NCBI RefSeq assembly: GCF_041435055.1
Contig: NZ_CP108002.1
Location: 8,060,001-8,124,000 of the forward strand
DNA: 64,000 nucleotides
Direction of reading: 5' to 3'
Source of the DNA: Streptomyces sp. NBC_00341
Lineage (GTDB): Bacteria; Actinomycetota; Actinomycetes; Streptomycetales; Streptomycetaceae
The position numbers and the translations under genes are program-made. Under the pieces are notes generated by a model that saw only the letters and a program-made list of their open reading frames with translations, was not told the origin of the DNA and did no database searches. Positions within the stretch are counted from its first letter, which is position 1; every line of letters starts with the position of its first letter. Below are positions 18,044-27,451 of this stretch, piece by piece.

Positions 18044-18901
18044 GTGGCCGAGCGCTGCGCCGTCATCGCCGTGTGCGGCCACGAAGCCGGTTACGGGCGT
18101 GCGCTGGAGGGACTCGTGGACCCCGGGGTGAGCGTCGTGCCGAGCGGGCGTGAGCTGTTCCGGAGCATTTCCGCGCACCGGCGCCGGGGTGCGGAGACCG
18201 CGGTCGTCCCGATGACGCTCGGCCGGGACCCCGAACTCGTCGCGGACACCGCCCGGACCCTGCGCGCCGTGGCCGGCGGTGACCGTGCGGCGACCGTGCT
18301 CACCGAGCCGTTCGGCACCGCGCAGCACCTCGTCGGCTGGCTGCGCGCGGCGGCGGGACGGGTCGCGGAGGACTCCGCCCTGCTGGTCACGGCCCCGTCC
18401 GGCGACCCGTTCGAGGACGCGGAGCTGTACCGGATCGCCGCCCTCGTACGCCGCTACGGGCGGCACGCCCTGGTCGAGGTGGCGTTCACCGGCGGGGACC
18501 CGGACCCGGCCGAGGGCGTCCGGCGCTGCCGGCTGCTCGGCGCGGAGCGCGTGACGCTGCTTCCGGCCGGGTTCGCGCCGCCAGAGGTGCCCGAGCCGAC
18601 CGGCCCGGCCGGGCCGGTGGTGGACCGCACCGGCCCTCTCGTCCCGGCGTCCGCGCTGCGACGGGTACTGGCCGAGCGGGTGGCCGACGCCCGGCGGCGC
18701 CTGCGCGAACACGGCGACGACGGCGTCGCGGCCGGGCTTACGGCGGCAGCGAACCACGGCCACTCCCACACCCACCCACCGGGCGGGGGACACGACCACG
18801 ACCACGGCCATGGTCACCACCATCACGGCCCCGGCCATCCGCACCCGCATCAGCACCCGTCCGCCGATGGAGCGGGCCAAGTCATCAGGAGCATCGCATG
18901 A
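18044..18901 (+). CDS. CbiX/sirohydrochlorin-chelatase-like protein with His-rich tail, inside urease operon
   Basis: A 285-residue protein starting at GTG 18044. Residues 1-235 resemble the CbiX/SirB chelatase fold: [19 protein letters not shown] aligns with the N-terminal HGSR strand and keeps a histidine, and a repeat-like second half follows ([12 protein letters not shown]). The second catalytic histidine region (usually GGHV) reads PMTLGRDPE and has lost the histidine, so classical chelatase activity is doubtful. The last about 45 residues contain 16 histidines ([13 protein letters not shown] and neighbours), like the nickel-binding tails of UreE and HypB. It lies between ureA and ureB, overlapping ureB by 4 nt, and no ureE is present nearby. 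A nickel store or chaperone for urease is the natural inference, not proven. Confidence 0.75.
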   Translation: MAERCAVIAVCGHEAGYGRALEGLVDPGVSVVPSGRELFRSISAHRRRGAETAVVPMTLGRDPELVADTARTLRAVAGGDRAATVLTEPFGTAQHLVGWLRAAAGRVAEDSALLVTAPSGDPFEDAELYRIAALVRRYGRHALVEVAFTGGDPDPAEGVRRCRLLGAERVTLLPAGFAPPEVPEPTGPAGPVVDRTGPLVPASALRRVLAERVADARRRLREHGDDGVAAGLTAAANHGHSHTHPPGGGHDHDHGHGHHHHGPGHPHPHQHPSADGAGQVIRSIA

Positions 18902-19464
18902 CGTTCCGTCAGAAGTACCTCTACGGCAAGGACCCCATCGAGATCAACGCGGGCCGCCGCACGCTGAAGGTCACTGTGAGCAACACGGGTGACCGCGCGG
19001 TGCAGATCGGCTCTCACTACCACTTCTTCGAGGTCAACTCGGCGCTGTCGTTCGACCGCGAGGAGACGCTCGGCATGCACCTCAACATCCCCGCCGGCAC
19101 CTCCGTGCGCTTCGAGCCCGGCGGCTCGCGCGAGGTCGAGCTGTGCGCGTACGGAGGGACGGGCCGCCTGATCGGTTTCAGCGGGTTGCTCAACGGCAGC
19201 CTCGCCTCCCACCCCGCCCGGGTCGAAGCCGTCCGCAAGGCCATCGAGCAGGGCTTCCAGGGCGCCCAGAGCACCGCCGCCCAGAGCACCGGAGCCGGCA
19301 AGCCCGCCTCGAAATCCGCTGCCAGGCCCGCAGCCAAGCCCGCCAGGCCCGCCGCCAAGCCGGCCAGGCCCGCAGCCAAGCCCGCCAAGCCCGCCGCCAA
19401 GCCCGCCAAGCCCGCCGCCAAGCCCGCCAAGGCCGCCAAGGAAAAGAAGAAGGGTTCGCGCTGA
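18898..19464 (+). CDS. ureB: Urease subunit beta with Ala/Lys/Pro repeat tail
   Basis: The first about 118 residues are a normal Ure[28 protein letters not shown] and ELCAYGG. A long tail of about 70 residues follows, made of heptads like [14 protein letters not shown] and ending in KEKKKGSR, similar to histone H1-like and linker tails. Typical UreB proteins are about 100-130 residues, so this one (188) is unusually long. ATGA overlap with the CbiX-like gene and TGATG overlap with ureC show translational coupling. The tail should be surface exposed and strongly basic; its purpose is unknown. Confidence 0.95.
   Translation: MTFRQKYLYGKDPIEINAGRRTLKVTVSNTGDRAVQIGSHYHFFEVNSALSFDREETLGMHLNIPAGTSVRFEPGGSREVELCAYGGTGRLIGFSGLLNGSLASHPARVEAVRKAIEQGFQGAQSTAAQSTGAGKPASKSAARPAAKPARPAAKPARPAAKPAKPAAKPAKPAAKPAKAAKEKKKGSR
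19321..19440 (+). repeat. ureB: 21-bp tandem repeat encoding PAAKPA(K/R) heptads in ureB
   Basis: About five to six degenerate copies of a 21-nt unit (core AAGCCCGCC AAGCCCGCCGCC) encode the UreB tail. Such repeats can change copy number by slippage, so tail length may vary between strains. Confidence 0.85.
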
Positions 19465-21188
19465 TGCCCATCCTGCCCCGCAAGCAGTACACCGACATGT
19501 TCGGCCCGACGGTCGGAGACCGCTTCCACCTGGCCGACACCAACCTCGTCGTCGAGGTCGAGAAGGACTACAGCGAGGGCCAGTACGGCGACGAGGTCCT
19601 CTACGGCGGCGGCAAGACCATGCGGGACGGCATGGCCTCCGACCCGCAGATCACCGCCGCCCAGGGCGCACTCGACACCGTCATCACCAACGTCGTGGTC
19701 ATCGACCCGATGGTCGGCGTGGTCAAGTGCGACATCGGCATCAAGGACGGCTTCATCGTCGGCATCGGCAAGTCCGGCAATCCGCAGACCCAGAACAACG
19801 TCGATCCGAACCTGGTTATCGGCGCGGGCACCGAGGCCATCGCGGGGGAGCACCTCATTGCCACCGCGGGCGCCATCGACACCCACGTCCACCTGATCGC
19901 CCCGCAACAGGCCGAACAGGCGCTCACCAACGGCATCACCACCCTCATCGGCGGCGGCACCGGACCGACGGACGGCACCAACGGCACCACCTGCACCCCC
20001 GGCCCGTTCAACATCGCCAGGTTCCTCCAGGCCGCCGAGGGCTTCCCGGTCAACCTCGGCATCATGGGCAAGGGCAACGGCAGCCTGCCGGAAGCCCTCA
20101 ACGAGCAGATCGTGGCGGGCGCCTGCGGCCTCAAGGTGCACGAGGACTGGGGCGCCACCCCGGCCGTCATCGACAACGCCCTGAACGTCGCGGACGCGCA
20201 CGACGTCCAGGTCTCCATCCACACCGACAGCCTGAACGAGAGCGGCTTCTTCGAGGACACCCGCTCCGCGATCGACGGCCGGGCCATCCACACCTTCCAC
20301 AGCGAGGGCGCGGGCGGCGGCCACGCCCCCGACATCATGCGGGTCGCCGGCGAGCCGAACATCCTGCCGTCCTCCACCAACCCGACCCTGCCCTACACCA
20401 AGAACTCGGTGGACGAGCTCCTGGACATGGTCATGGTCTGCCACCACCTCAGCCACGACATTCCCGAGGACGTGTCCTTCGCGGACAGCCGGGTGAGGGC
20501 CGAGACCATCGCCGCCGAGTCGGTGCTGCACGACCTCGGCGTGATCAGCATGTTCTCCTCCGACTCCCAGGCCATGGGCCGGGTCGGGGAGTCCGTCACC
20601 CGGGCCTTCCAGACCGCGCACCACTGCAAGGACAAGCTCGGCAGGATGGAGGGCGACTCGGCGCGCAACGACAACCAGCGGGTGCTGCGCTACCTCGCCA
20701 AGGTCACCATCAACCCGGCCATCGCCTCAGGCATCGCCGAGCACGTCGGATCGATCGAGAAGGGCAAGATCGCCGACATCGTGCTGTGGCCCATCCACTC
20801 CTTCGCGGCCAAGCCGAAGATGGTGATCAAGGGCGGCATCGTCTCCTGGGCCCAGATGGGCGACCCCAACGCCTCACTGCCCACCCCGCAACCAGTCATC
20901 TACCGGCCGATGTTCGGCCAGTACGGCAAGGCGCTGCAGGCCACCCACGTCACCTTCATGTCCCAGGCGGGCATCGCCGCCGGTGTCCCCGCCGAACTCG
21001 GCCTGGAACGCAAGGTCCTGCCGGTCCGGCGCACCCGCACGATCGGCAAGCACAACATGGTCCGCAACGACGCCCTGCCGGACATCCAGGTCGACCCGGA
21101 GACGTTCAAGGTCACGCTCAACGGCAAGGTCGCCACCATCGACCCGGCCGAGACGCTGCCCCTCAACCACCTCTACTTCCTGGTCTAG
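19464..21188 (+). CDS. ureC: Urease subunit alpha (catalytic)
   Basis: A 574-residue amidohydrolase, the usual length. The nickel ligands are present: DTHVHLI (two His), the carbamylated lysine in GLKVHEDWG, the His in IHTDSLNES, the His in [12 protein letters not shown], and the Asp in SSDSQAMGR. The flap with the catalytic histidine reads [14 protein letters not shown]. It hydrolyses urea to ammonia and carbamate in the cytoplasm. ATG 19464 overlaps the ureB stop. All active-site residues are intact, so a functional enzyme is expected. Confidence 0.98.
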   Translation: MPILPRKQYTDMFGPTVGDRFHLADTNLVVEVEKDYSEGQYGDEVLYGGGKTMRDGMASDPQITAAQGALDTVITNVVVIDPMVGVVKCDIGIKDGFIVGIGKSGNPQTQNNVDPNLVIGAGTEAIAGEHLIATAGAIDTHVHLIAPQQAEQALTNGITTLIGGGTGPTDGTNGTTCTPGPFNIARFLQAAEGFPVNLGIMGKGNGSLPEALNEQIVAGACGLKVHEDWGATPAVIDNALNVADAHDVQVSIHTDSLNESGFFEDTRSAIDGRAIHTFHSEGAGGGHAPDIMRVAGEPNILPSSTNPTLPYTKNSVDELLDMVMVCHHLSHDIPEDVSFADSRVRAETIAAESVLHDLGVISMFSSDSQAMGRVGESVTRAFQTAHHCKDKLGRMEGDSARNDNQRVLRYLAKVTINPAIASGIAEHVGSIEKGKIADIVLWPIHSFAAKPKMVIKGGIVSWAQMGDPNASLPTPQPVIYRPMFGQYGKALQATHVTFMSQAGIAAGVPAELGLERKVLPVRRTRTIGKHNMVRNDALPDIQVDPETFKVTLNGKVATIDPAETLPLNHLYFLV

Positions 21189-21193
21189 GGCCG

Positions 21194-21940
21194 ATGTACC
21201 GCAACGAGGGCGACAGCGCGGGCGAACCCCCGCCCGCCGTGATCGCGGGCGCCACCGGGCTCGGGCCGCTGCTGGTCGGCCTCCAGCTGACCGACTCCGC
21301 GTTCCCCAGCGGCTTCTACACGCTGTCGCACAGCCTGGAGGGCTTCGCCCAGGCCGGAGCCGTCGACGCCGCCACCGTGCCGCACCTGCTGCACGACCTG
21401 CTGCTGCACGGCGTCGGCCCCGCCGACGCCACGGCACTCGCCCTCGCCCACCGCGCGACGGCGGCGGGCGACCCGGCGGCCGTGGTCCGGATCGACGAGC
21501 ACCTCTTCGCGACCAAGCTCGGACGCGAGATGCGCCAGGCCGCCACCCGGACCGGACGGCAGCTGCTGGACCTCGGCCAGGAGGTCTTCGACCGCCCGGA
21601 GATCAGCGACTACTTCGGCCGCGTGGTGCGCCGGGAGACCCCCGGCACCCAGGCGGTGGCCGCCGGTGTCATCTACGCGGCGACCGGGGTCCCGGTCCGG
21701 CAGGCCGTCGCCTGCGACCTGTTCGCCTTCTGCGTCAGCTTCGCGGGCGCGGCCCTGCGCCTCAGGCTGACCGACCACCGCTCGGCGCAGACGCTCCTGC
21801 GGGGCGCCGCGCCCGTCATCGAGGAGGCCGTCGAGGCGGCGCTGCGACGCGGACTCGACGACGTAGGGGCCACCGTCTTCGCCTCGGACATCATGTCGGG
21901 CCGTCATGAGCGCGCCGAGGCACGCCTCTTCGCCAGCTGA
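21194..21940 (+). CDS. ureF: Urease accessory protein UreF
   Basis: A 248-residue all-helical protein with QLTDSAFPSGFYTLSHSLEG near the N-terminus (family signature) and a C-terminal arginine-containing tail. UreF joins UreD and UreG in the GTP-dependent complex that loads nickel and CO2 into apo-urease. ATG 21194 lies 5 nt after the ureC stop. The C-terminal extension RHERAEARLFAS is normal for actinomycete forms. Confidence 0.93.
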   Translation: MYRNEGDSAGEPPPAVIAGATGLGPLLVGLQLTDSAFPSGFYTLSHSLEGFAQAGAVDAATVPHLLHDLLLHGVGPADATALALAHRATAAGDPAAVVRIDEHLFATKLGREMRQAATRTGRQLLDLGQEVFDRPEISDYFGRVVRRETPGTQAVAAGVIYAATGVPVRQAVACDLFAFCVSFAGAALRLRLTDHRSAQTLLRGAAPVIEEAVEAALRRGLDDVGATVFASDIMSGRHERAEARLFAS

Positions 21941-21971
21941 AACCCCACCCCGTCACACACCAGGGAGCACC

Positions 21972-22592
21972 ATGGACGACAACGTACTGCGGGTCGGCAT
22001 CGGCGGACCGGTCGGATCCGGCAAGACGGCGCTCATCGAGGCGCTGGTGCCGATGCTGATCGAGCGCGGCCACCGCCCCGCCGTCATCACCAACGACATC
22101 TACACCCAGGAGGACGCGCAGCACGTCCGTCGCACCCTGGCCGGTGTGCTGGAACCGGAACGGGTCGTCGGCGTCGAGACGGGCGCCTGCCCGCACACCG
22201 CCGTACGGGACGACCCCACGATGAACCTGGCGGCGGGCGCCGAGATGCTGGAGCGCTTCCCGGACACCGACACGCTGCTCTACGAGTCCGGCGGCGACAA
22301 CCTCACGCTGACCTTCAGCCCGGCCCTCGTGGACCTCTTCCTCTTCGTGCTGGACACCGCGGAGGGCGAGAAGATGCCCCGTAAGCGCGGCCCCGGCATC
22401 ACCGAGTGCGATCTGCTCGTCATCAACAAGATCGACATCGCCCAGTACGTGCGCACGGACATCAACGTCATGGAGTCCGACGCCCACCGGGTCCGGGACA
22501 ACCGCCCCGTCGTCCTCACCGACTGCCTGACCGGCGTCGGCATCGACGACATCGCGGTCTACCTCGAATCGCGCCGCAAGGTGCTGATCTGA
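21972..22592 (+). CDS. ureG: Urease accessory GTPase UreG
   Basis: A 206-residue SIMIBI GTPase: P-loop GGPVGSGKTALIE, NDIYTQEDA, metal-binding CPH in ETGACPHTAVRDD, ESGGDNLTLTFSP, and the specificity motif NKID. It lacks the His-rich N-terminus seen in some UreG proteins, which makes the separate His-rich protein upstream more notable. ATG 21972 is chosen because AGGGAG lies 5 nt upstream; an in-frame upstream start would overlap ureF. Confidence 0.97.
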   Translation: MDDNVLRVGIGGPVGSGKTALIEALVPMLIERGHRPAVITNDIYTQEDAQHVRRTLAGVLEPERVVGVETGACPHTAVRDDPTMNLAAGAEMLERFPDTDTLLYESGGDNLTLTFSPALVDLFLFVLDTAEGEKMPRKRGPGITECDLLVINKIDIAQYVRTDINVMESDAHRVRDNRPVVLTDCLTGVGIDDIAVYLESRRKVLI

Positions 22593-22593
22593 G

Positions 22594-23553
22594 ATGACGC
22601 TCGCCCCGCACCGGCCACCGGCCGACCGGCTGGCCGAGGAGTACTACGCCGCGGTCCGGATCCCGCCGGACGTGGCGGCCCTGGCCTCCGTGCCCGACAC
22701 GCTCGCGCCCGGGTCCCCGGCCAAGGTCGGCATCCTCGACCTGGCCTTCGCCGTGCGGGGCGGACGCACCGAACTCGTCGAGCGCTACCAGAAGACACCG
22801 CTGCAGATCATGCGGCCGCTGTGGATCGACCCCGCGCTGCCCGGTATGAGCTACGTCTACCTGATGGCGACCGGCGGCGGCTACGCCCAGGCCGACCGCT
22901 ACCGGATGGACTTCCGCTGCGGCCCGGACACCCAGGTGCATCTGACCACCCAGGCCGCCACCAAGGTCTTCCGGATGGAGCACGACTACGCGAGCCAGCG
23001 GGTGCACCTGACGGCGGAGGCCGGGAGCTACGTCGAGTACCTGCCGGACCCGCTGATCCCGTTCAAGGACGCGCGCTTCTACCAGCGCACCGAGGTCACG
23101 GTGGCGAGCGGCGCCACCGTCGTCGTGGGCGACACCCTCACCGCCGGACGGCTCGCCCGAGGCGAACGCCACGCCTACCGGGTGCTCGCCACCGACCTGC
23201 GGATCAGCCGCCCCGACGGCACCCTGCTCGCCCTCGACACCCTGCGGCTCACCCCGGGCGGCGAGGGCGAAAGCGTCCTGGGTCCCGGGGTGTTCGCCGG
23301 CCACGACCATGTCGCCTCGCTCTTCGTGGTGACCGGCCGCGCCCCCGCCGCCGAAGTGGCCGACGCCCTGCACGGGGCGCTGGCACCGCTCGGCGTCCTG
23401 TACGGGGTGAGCGTCCTGCCCCGGGAGTGCGGCGCCTGGGTGCGGCTGCTGGACGACAGTCCGATCCGGGTCGCCGCGGCGCATCAGGCCGCCTGGCAGT
23501 CCGTGCGCCGGCTGCTCACCGGCCATCCGGCCCCCGACCTGCGCAAGCCGTAG
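22594..23553 (+). CDS. ureD: Urease accessory protein UreD
   Basis: A 319-residue protein with GRTELVERYQKTPLQIMRPLW, QVHLTTQAATKVFRME and YLPDPLIPFKDARFYQ, the UreD/UreH signatures. UreD forms the scaffold and nickel tunnel of the activation complex. The ATG lies one base after the ureG stop. Gene order ureA-x-ureB-C-F-G-D matches the actinomycete pattern apart from the inserted CbiX-like gene. Confidence 0.95.
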   Translation: MTLAPHRPPADRLAEEYYAAVRIPPDVAALASVPDTLAPGSPAKVGILDLAFAVRGGRTELVERYQKTPLQIMRPLWIDPALPGMSYVYLMATGGGYAQADRYRMDFRCGPDTQVHLTTQAATKVFRMEHDYASQRVHLTAEAGSYVEYLPDPLIPFKDARFYQRTEVTVASGATVVVGDTLTAGRLARGERHAYRVLATDLRISRPDGTLLALDTLRLTPGGEGESVLGPGVFAGHDHVASLFVVTGRAPAAEVADALHGALAPLGVLYGVSVLPRECGAWVRLLDDSPIRVAAAHQAAWQSVRRLLTGHPAPDLRKP

Positions 23554-23603
23554 CGCCCGCCCAGGCCCTGCCCGCCCCCACGACACCCACGAGGTACCCG
23601 CCG

Positions 23604-24953
23604 ATGAACACCGCTCCCGCACCGATGCCACCCGCGTACGACTCCGGTGACACCGCCTGGCTGCTCGCCTCCACCGCCATGGTGCTGCTGATGACGCCCG
23701 GTCTCGCGTTCTTCTACGGCGGCATGGTGCGCACCAAGCACGTGCTGATGATGATCAAGATGAGCTTCGCCGCGCTCGCGTTCGGCACCCTCGTCTGGTG
23801 GGTCATCGGGTACACCCTCGCCTTCGGCCCCGATGTGGGCGGTGCCGGAGTCATCGGCAACCTCGACCACGTGTTCATGCACGACATCGATCTGACCACG
23901 CTGACCGGATCGATCCCCACCTACGTCTACAGCACCTTCCAGATGGGCTTCGCCATCATCACGGTGGCCCTGATCAGCGGTTCGATCGCGGACCGCGCCA
24001 CGATGCGGGGCTGGCTGGTCTTCGTCGTGCTGTGGCTGCTCATCGTCTACATCCCCATCGCGCACTGGGTGTTCGACAAGGACGGCTGGATCGTCAGGCA
24101 CCTCGGCGCCCTCGACTTCGCCGGCGGTCTCCCGGTGGAGCTCAACTCCGGTGTGGCGGGCCTGGCCGTCGCGCTCGTCCTGCGGGCCCCGCGCGACTTC
24201 GCCCGCCGCGAGGAGCGCCCCAACAACATTCCGCTTGTGGTCATCGGTGTCGGGCTGCTCTGGTTCGGCTGGTTCGGCTTCAACTCCGGCTCCGCGCTGA
24301 GTGACCAGGGCACCGCGGCGGCGGCCTTCATCAACACCCAGCTCGGCGCCGCGGGAGCGATGGTCACCTGGCCGCTGGTGGAGAAGTGGCGCACCGGCCG
24401 GGTCACCACGATGGGCGTCGTCTCGTCCGCCGTCGCGGGCATGGTCGCCATCACCCCGGCCTGCGGTGAGATCAACACGCTGGGCGCGGTCATCACCGGC
24501 CTCGTGGTCGGCGCGGTCTGCGCGTTCGCGATCACCCTGAAGTTCCGTTTCAACGTGGACGACACGCTCGACGTGGTGGGTGTGCACGGGGTCGGCGGTC
24601 TGATCGGCCTGATCATGGTCGGCCTGTTCGCCACCGCGCGCATCAGCGGCAAGAAGGGGCTCTTCTACGGGGGCGGCTGGGGACTCCTGGGCAAGCAGCT
24701 CGTCGCGATCGTCGCCGTGATCGCCTTCTCCTTCATCCTGACCTGGCTCATCGCCAAGGCCGTGGACCTGACCGTCGGTTTCCGCGCCAAGGAGGAGTAC
24801 GACCGGGTTCCCGGCGAGGAGCAGGAGCGGGCGTACGACTTCCAGACCGCGGAGCGCCTCGGCGCACTGGTCTCCAGTAAGCCGGTGACCAGCGACGACG
24901 AACTCGTCAAGCAGATCAGGACCCTGCTGCGGGCCCGCGAGCAGGAGAAGTAG
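23604..24953 (+). CDS. amt: Ammonium transporter (Amt/MEP/Rh family)
   Basis: A 449-residue protein with 11 expected transmembrane helices. The pore twin histidines are in IVYIPIAHWVF and DVVGVHGVGG; the periplasmic gate aromatic and FYGGMVRTKHVL are present. It has a longer cytosolic C-terminal tail (about 60 residues after the last helix, including EEQERAYDFQ) than E. coli AmtB. GAGG precedes ATG 23604. No glnK follows. Sitting 50 nt after ureD, it would reclaim or move the ammonium made by urease. Adjacent placement suggests co-transcription. Confidence 0.95.
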   Translation: MNTAPAPMPPAYDSGDTAWLLASTAMVLLMTPGLAFFYGGMVRTKHVLMMIKMSFAALAFGTLVWWVIGYTLAFGPDVGGAGVIGNLDHVFMHDIDLTTLTGSIPTYVYSTFQMGFAIITVALISGSIADRATMRGWLVFVVLWLLIVYIPIAHWVFDKDGWIVRHLGALDFAGGLPVELNSGVAGLAVALVLRAPRDFARREERPNNIPLVVIGVGLLWFGWFGFNSGSALSDQGTAAAAFINTQLGAAGAMVTWPLVEKWRTGRVTTMGVVSSAVAGMVAITPACGEINTLGAVITGLVVGAVCAFAITLKFRFNVDDTLDVVGVHGVGGLIGLIMVGLFATARISGKKGLFYGGGWGLLGKQLVAIVAVIAFSFILTWLIAKAVDLTVGFRAKEEYDRVPGEEQERAYDFQTAERLGALVSSKPVTSDDELVKQIRTLLRAREQEK

Positions 24954-25005
24954 CCGGCGGGAGGCGGGGCGGACACCGATGGCCCGGACCGCCCCGATTC
25001 CTCCC

Positions 25006-25026
25006 CCGAGTCATCCGATGGATGTG
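25006..25026 (+). promoter_or_regulatory. Operator-like motif A upstream of the fucosidase gene
   Basis: CCGAGTCATCCGATGGATGTG includes the inverted repeat ATCC-GAT-GGAT. A nearly identical sequence occurs at 43678-43700 before the fucose catabolic genes, so it is proposed to be a binding site of a shared regulator. Confidence 0.55.
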
Positions 25027-25059
25027 GGAGAGAAGTTTCGTTCTGTCTGGAAGATTGCA

Positions 25060-25092
25060 TTGACAGGTTCACGTCCTGCTCCAATCATCGGA
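25060..25092 (+). promoter_or_regulatory. Predicted leaderless promoter of the fucosidase gene with overlapping operator
   Basis: TTGACA (25060-25065) and AATCAT (25083-25088) are 17 nt apart; the start codon follows 8 nt later and no ribosome binding site is visible, so the transcript is probably leaderless. AATCATCGGA (25083-25092) is an inverted copy of the motif core TCCGATGAT and overlaps the -10 element. Confidence 0.5.
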
Positions 25093-25096
25093 CGTC

Positions 25097-27451
25097 ATGA
25101 CCGAACTTCCCAGGCGCCACGTACTCGGAATGACGGCAGGGGCGGCAGTCGGCGCCGCCCTGCTCACCCCCGCCACCGCCGAAGCGGCCCCGCGAACCGG
25201 GGCCGCGCCCGAGACCCGGCACGGCGGTGACTGGGGGGCCGTGCCCCCGGCCGTCCCCGTCCCCCTCGACGACTGGTTCGACAACGACGGCATCGACACC
25301 GCGGAGGACCGGGGCGGCAGCTTCGACGGCTCCGGCTACACCTTCCCCGGCGAGGAACTCCCGGCAGGGGAACGGGAGATAGCCGGAACCCTCTTCCGCT
25401 TCCCGGCCGCCGGGGCCGGGGCGAAGAACAACGTCGTCGCCCTCGGCCAGCGCGTCGCACTCCCGCCGGGCAGCTATCTCTCCGGCCTCTTCCTCACCGC
25501 GTGCAGCTACGGAGCCGCCTCCGGCAGGGCGACGGTGCACTACGCCGACGGCACCACCTCCGAACCGGCACTCGCCGGACCCGACTGGTACTCCGGCAGT
25601 GGCGACCTGACCTCCGCCTACCGCTACGCACCCGACGGCACGAAGGACCCGCACCCGGTCTCCATCGCCGTGTCCGAGATCCCGCTCGACCCGGCGAGGC
25701 AGGCCGTCGCGCTGACGCTCCCCACCACCCAGCCCGCACAGGAGAACAAGCCCGCCCTGCACATCTTCGCGCTCTCCCTCCAGCCGGCCGCCGAGGGACG
25801 GGCACTGGCCGTACGGGACGCGCACTCCACCACCTCACTGCTCGACAACGGCGCCCAGAGCGTCGAGGCCACCGTCGTCAACGCGGGGACCGTGGGCATC
25901 CTCGCCGCCGACGGACTCAGCCTCTCGGTCGACGTACCCGGGGCGCGCACCGTCGCACCCGCCCGCATCACCCGGCTCGCCCCCGGTGACCAGGCCCGCG
26001 TCCGCATCGGCATCCGCAACAGACCGGGCACCGCCGCCGGGACCGCCCGGGACGGCAGCGTCGTCGCACGCGGCCGGGGACAGCAGGCGGCGACGGTCCG
26101 GCGCTCGCTCACCCTCGGCGTCCCCGACTACACGCCCACGGACGCGTCCCTCTCCACCCACCAGGCGCCCTACTGGTACCAGGACGCGAAGTTCGGGATC
26201 TTCATCCACTGGGGCGTCTACTCCGTCCCGGCCTGGGCACCGGTCGGCACGCAGTACGCCGAGTGGTACTGGAACCAGATGCAGGACCCGGCCAACCCCA
26301 CCTACGCCCATCACCGCGACACCTACGGCGAGTCCTTCGCCTACGACGACTTCATCCCGCGATTCCGCGCCGAGCACTTCGACCCCCGCGCCTGGGTGGA
26401 GCTGTTCCGGGACGCCGGCGCGCAGTACCACGTCCTCACCTCGAAACACCATGAGGGCTTTGCCCTCTGGGACACCAAGCTCTCCGACCGCAACTCGGTG
26501 AAGATGGGCCCCAAACGCGATGTGATCAGGGAACTCTTCGACGCCTCACGGCGCTACGCCCCCGAACTCCACCGAGGGCTGTACTTCTCCATGCCCGAGT
26601 GGTTCAACCCGGACCACCCGTGGATGGGCCACGCCCCGCGCAATCCGTACACCCTGGAGCCCGTCCCGTACACCGGCCACACGGCGGGCAAGGACTACGT
26701 CACCGAGTTCCAGGGGCCGCAGATGCTGGAGCTGATCGACGGGTACGACCCCGAGATCATCTGGTGCGACATCGGCGGCGACAACGACAGCCACCGGGTG
26801 CTCGCCGAGTACTTCAACCACGCCAAGAACCGGGCCCGGCCGATCGACGTGACGGTCAACGACCGCTCCGGGATCGGTTCGCACGACTTCACCACACCCG
26901 AGTACACGACGTACGACCAGATCGTCACCGCCAAGTGGGAGTCCAGCCGGGGCCTCGACCCGTTCAGCTACGGCTACAACGCGCAGACCCCGGACGAGAA
27001 GTACATGACGGCAGAGGAGATCGTGCACTCGCTCGTCGACATCGTCTCCAAGAACGGCAACTTCCTGCTCGACATCGGGCCGAAGGCCGACGGCACCATC
27101 CCCGACATCATGCAGCGCAGGCTGCGCGAGACGGGGCAGTGGCTCAAGACCAACGGAGAGGCGATCTACGACACCACGTACTGGTCGCGGATGCCGCAGC
27201 TGGGCGAGGAGCTGCGGTTCACCGTCCGGCCGGACCGGGCGTTCTACATCCACTCGCTGGTCAGGCCCGGCGCGACCCTGACGGTCCGGGCGCCGGTGCC
27301 CGTCCGCGGCGGCGACCGGATCACGCTGCTCGGGTACGACCGGCCGCTGAGCTGGCGCACCGCCGGTGACTCGCTGGTGATCGACGTACCGGCGGCGGCC
27401 CGCAGGACCGGCGAGCACGCCTGGGTGTTCAAGATCGACTGGAAGGACTGA
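25097..27451 (+). CDS. Secreted alpha-L-fucosidase, GH29 family
   Basis: A 784-residue protein. The N-terminus MTELPRRHVLGMTAGAAVGAA has a twin-arginine pair and hydrophobic core ending in AEAAP, so Tat export is likely. Residues about 40-340 are non-catalytic beta-sandwich and NEW3-like modules; GH29 begins near 350 with WYQDAKFGIFIHWGVYSVP, followed by HHEGFALWDTK, YFSMPEWFNPD and the nucleophile aspartate in IIWCDIGGDND. The C-terminal beta domain is present. The enzyme releases L-fucose from glycans with retention. An unusual feature is the large N-terminal extension before the catalytic domain. Released fucose would be used by the enzymes encoded at 43.7-45.9 kb. Confidence 0.93.
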   Translation: MTELPRRHVLGMTAGAAVGAALLTPATAEAAPRTGAAPETRHGGDWGAVPPAVPVPLDDWFDNDGIDTAEDRGGSFDGSGYTFPGEELPAGEREIAGTLFRFPAAGAGAKNNVVALGQRVALPPGSYLSGLFLTACSYGAASGRATVHYADGTTSEPALAGPDWYSGSGDLTSAYRYAPDGTKDPHPVSIAVSEIPLDPARQAVALTLPTTQPAQENKPALHIFALSLQPAAEGRALAVRDAHSTTSLLDNGAQSVEATVVNAGTVGILAADGLSLSVDVPGARTVAPARITRLAPGDQARVRIGIRNRPGTAAGTARDGSVVARGRGQQAATVRRSLTLGVPDYTPTDASLSTHQAPYWYQDAKFGIFIHWGVYSVPAWAPVGTQYAEWYWNQMQDPANPTYAHHRDTYGESFAYDDFIPRFRAEHFDPRAWVELFRDAGAQYHVLTSKHHEGFALWDTKLSDRNSVKMGPKRDVIRELFDASRRYAPELHRGLYFSMPEWFNPDHPWMGHAPRNPYTLEPVPYTGHTAGKDYVTEFQGPQMLELIDGYDPEIIWCDIGGDNDSHRVLAEYFNHAKNRARPIDVTVNDRSGIGSHDFTTPEYTTYDQIVTAKWESSRGLDPFSYGYNAQTPDEKYMTAEEIVHSLVDIVSKNGNFLLDIGPKADGTIPDIMQRRLRETGQWLKTNGEAIYDTTYWSRMPQLGEELRFTVRPDRAFYIHSLVRPGATLTVRAPVPVRGGDRITLLGYDRPLSWRTAGDSLVIDVPAAARRTGEHAWVFKIDWKD

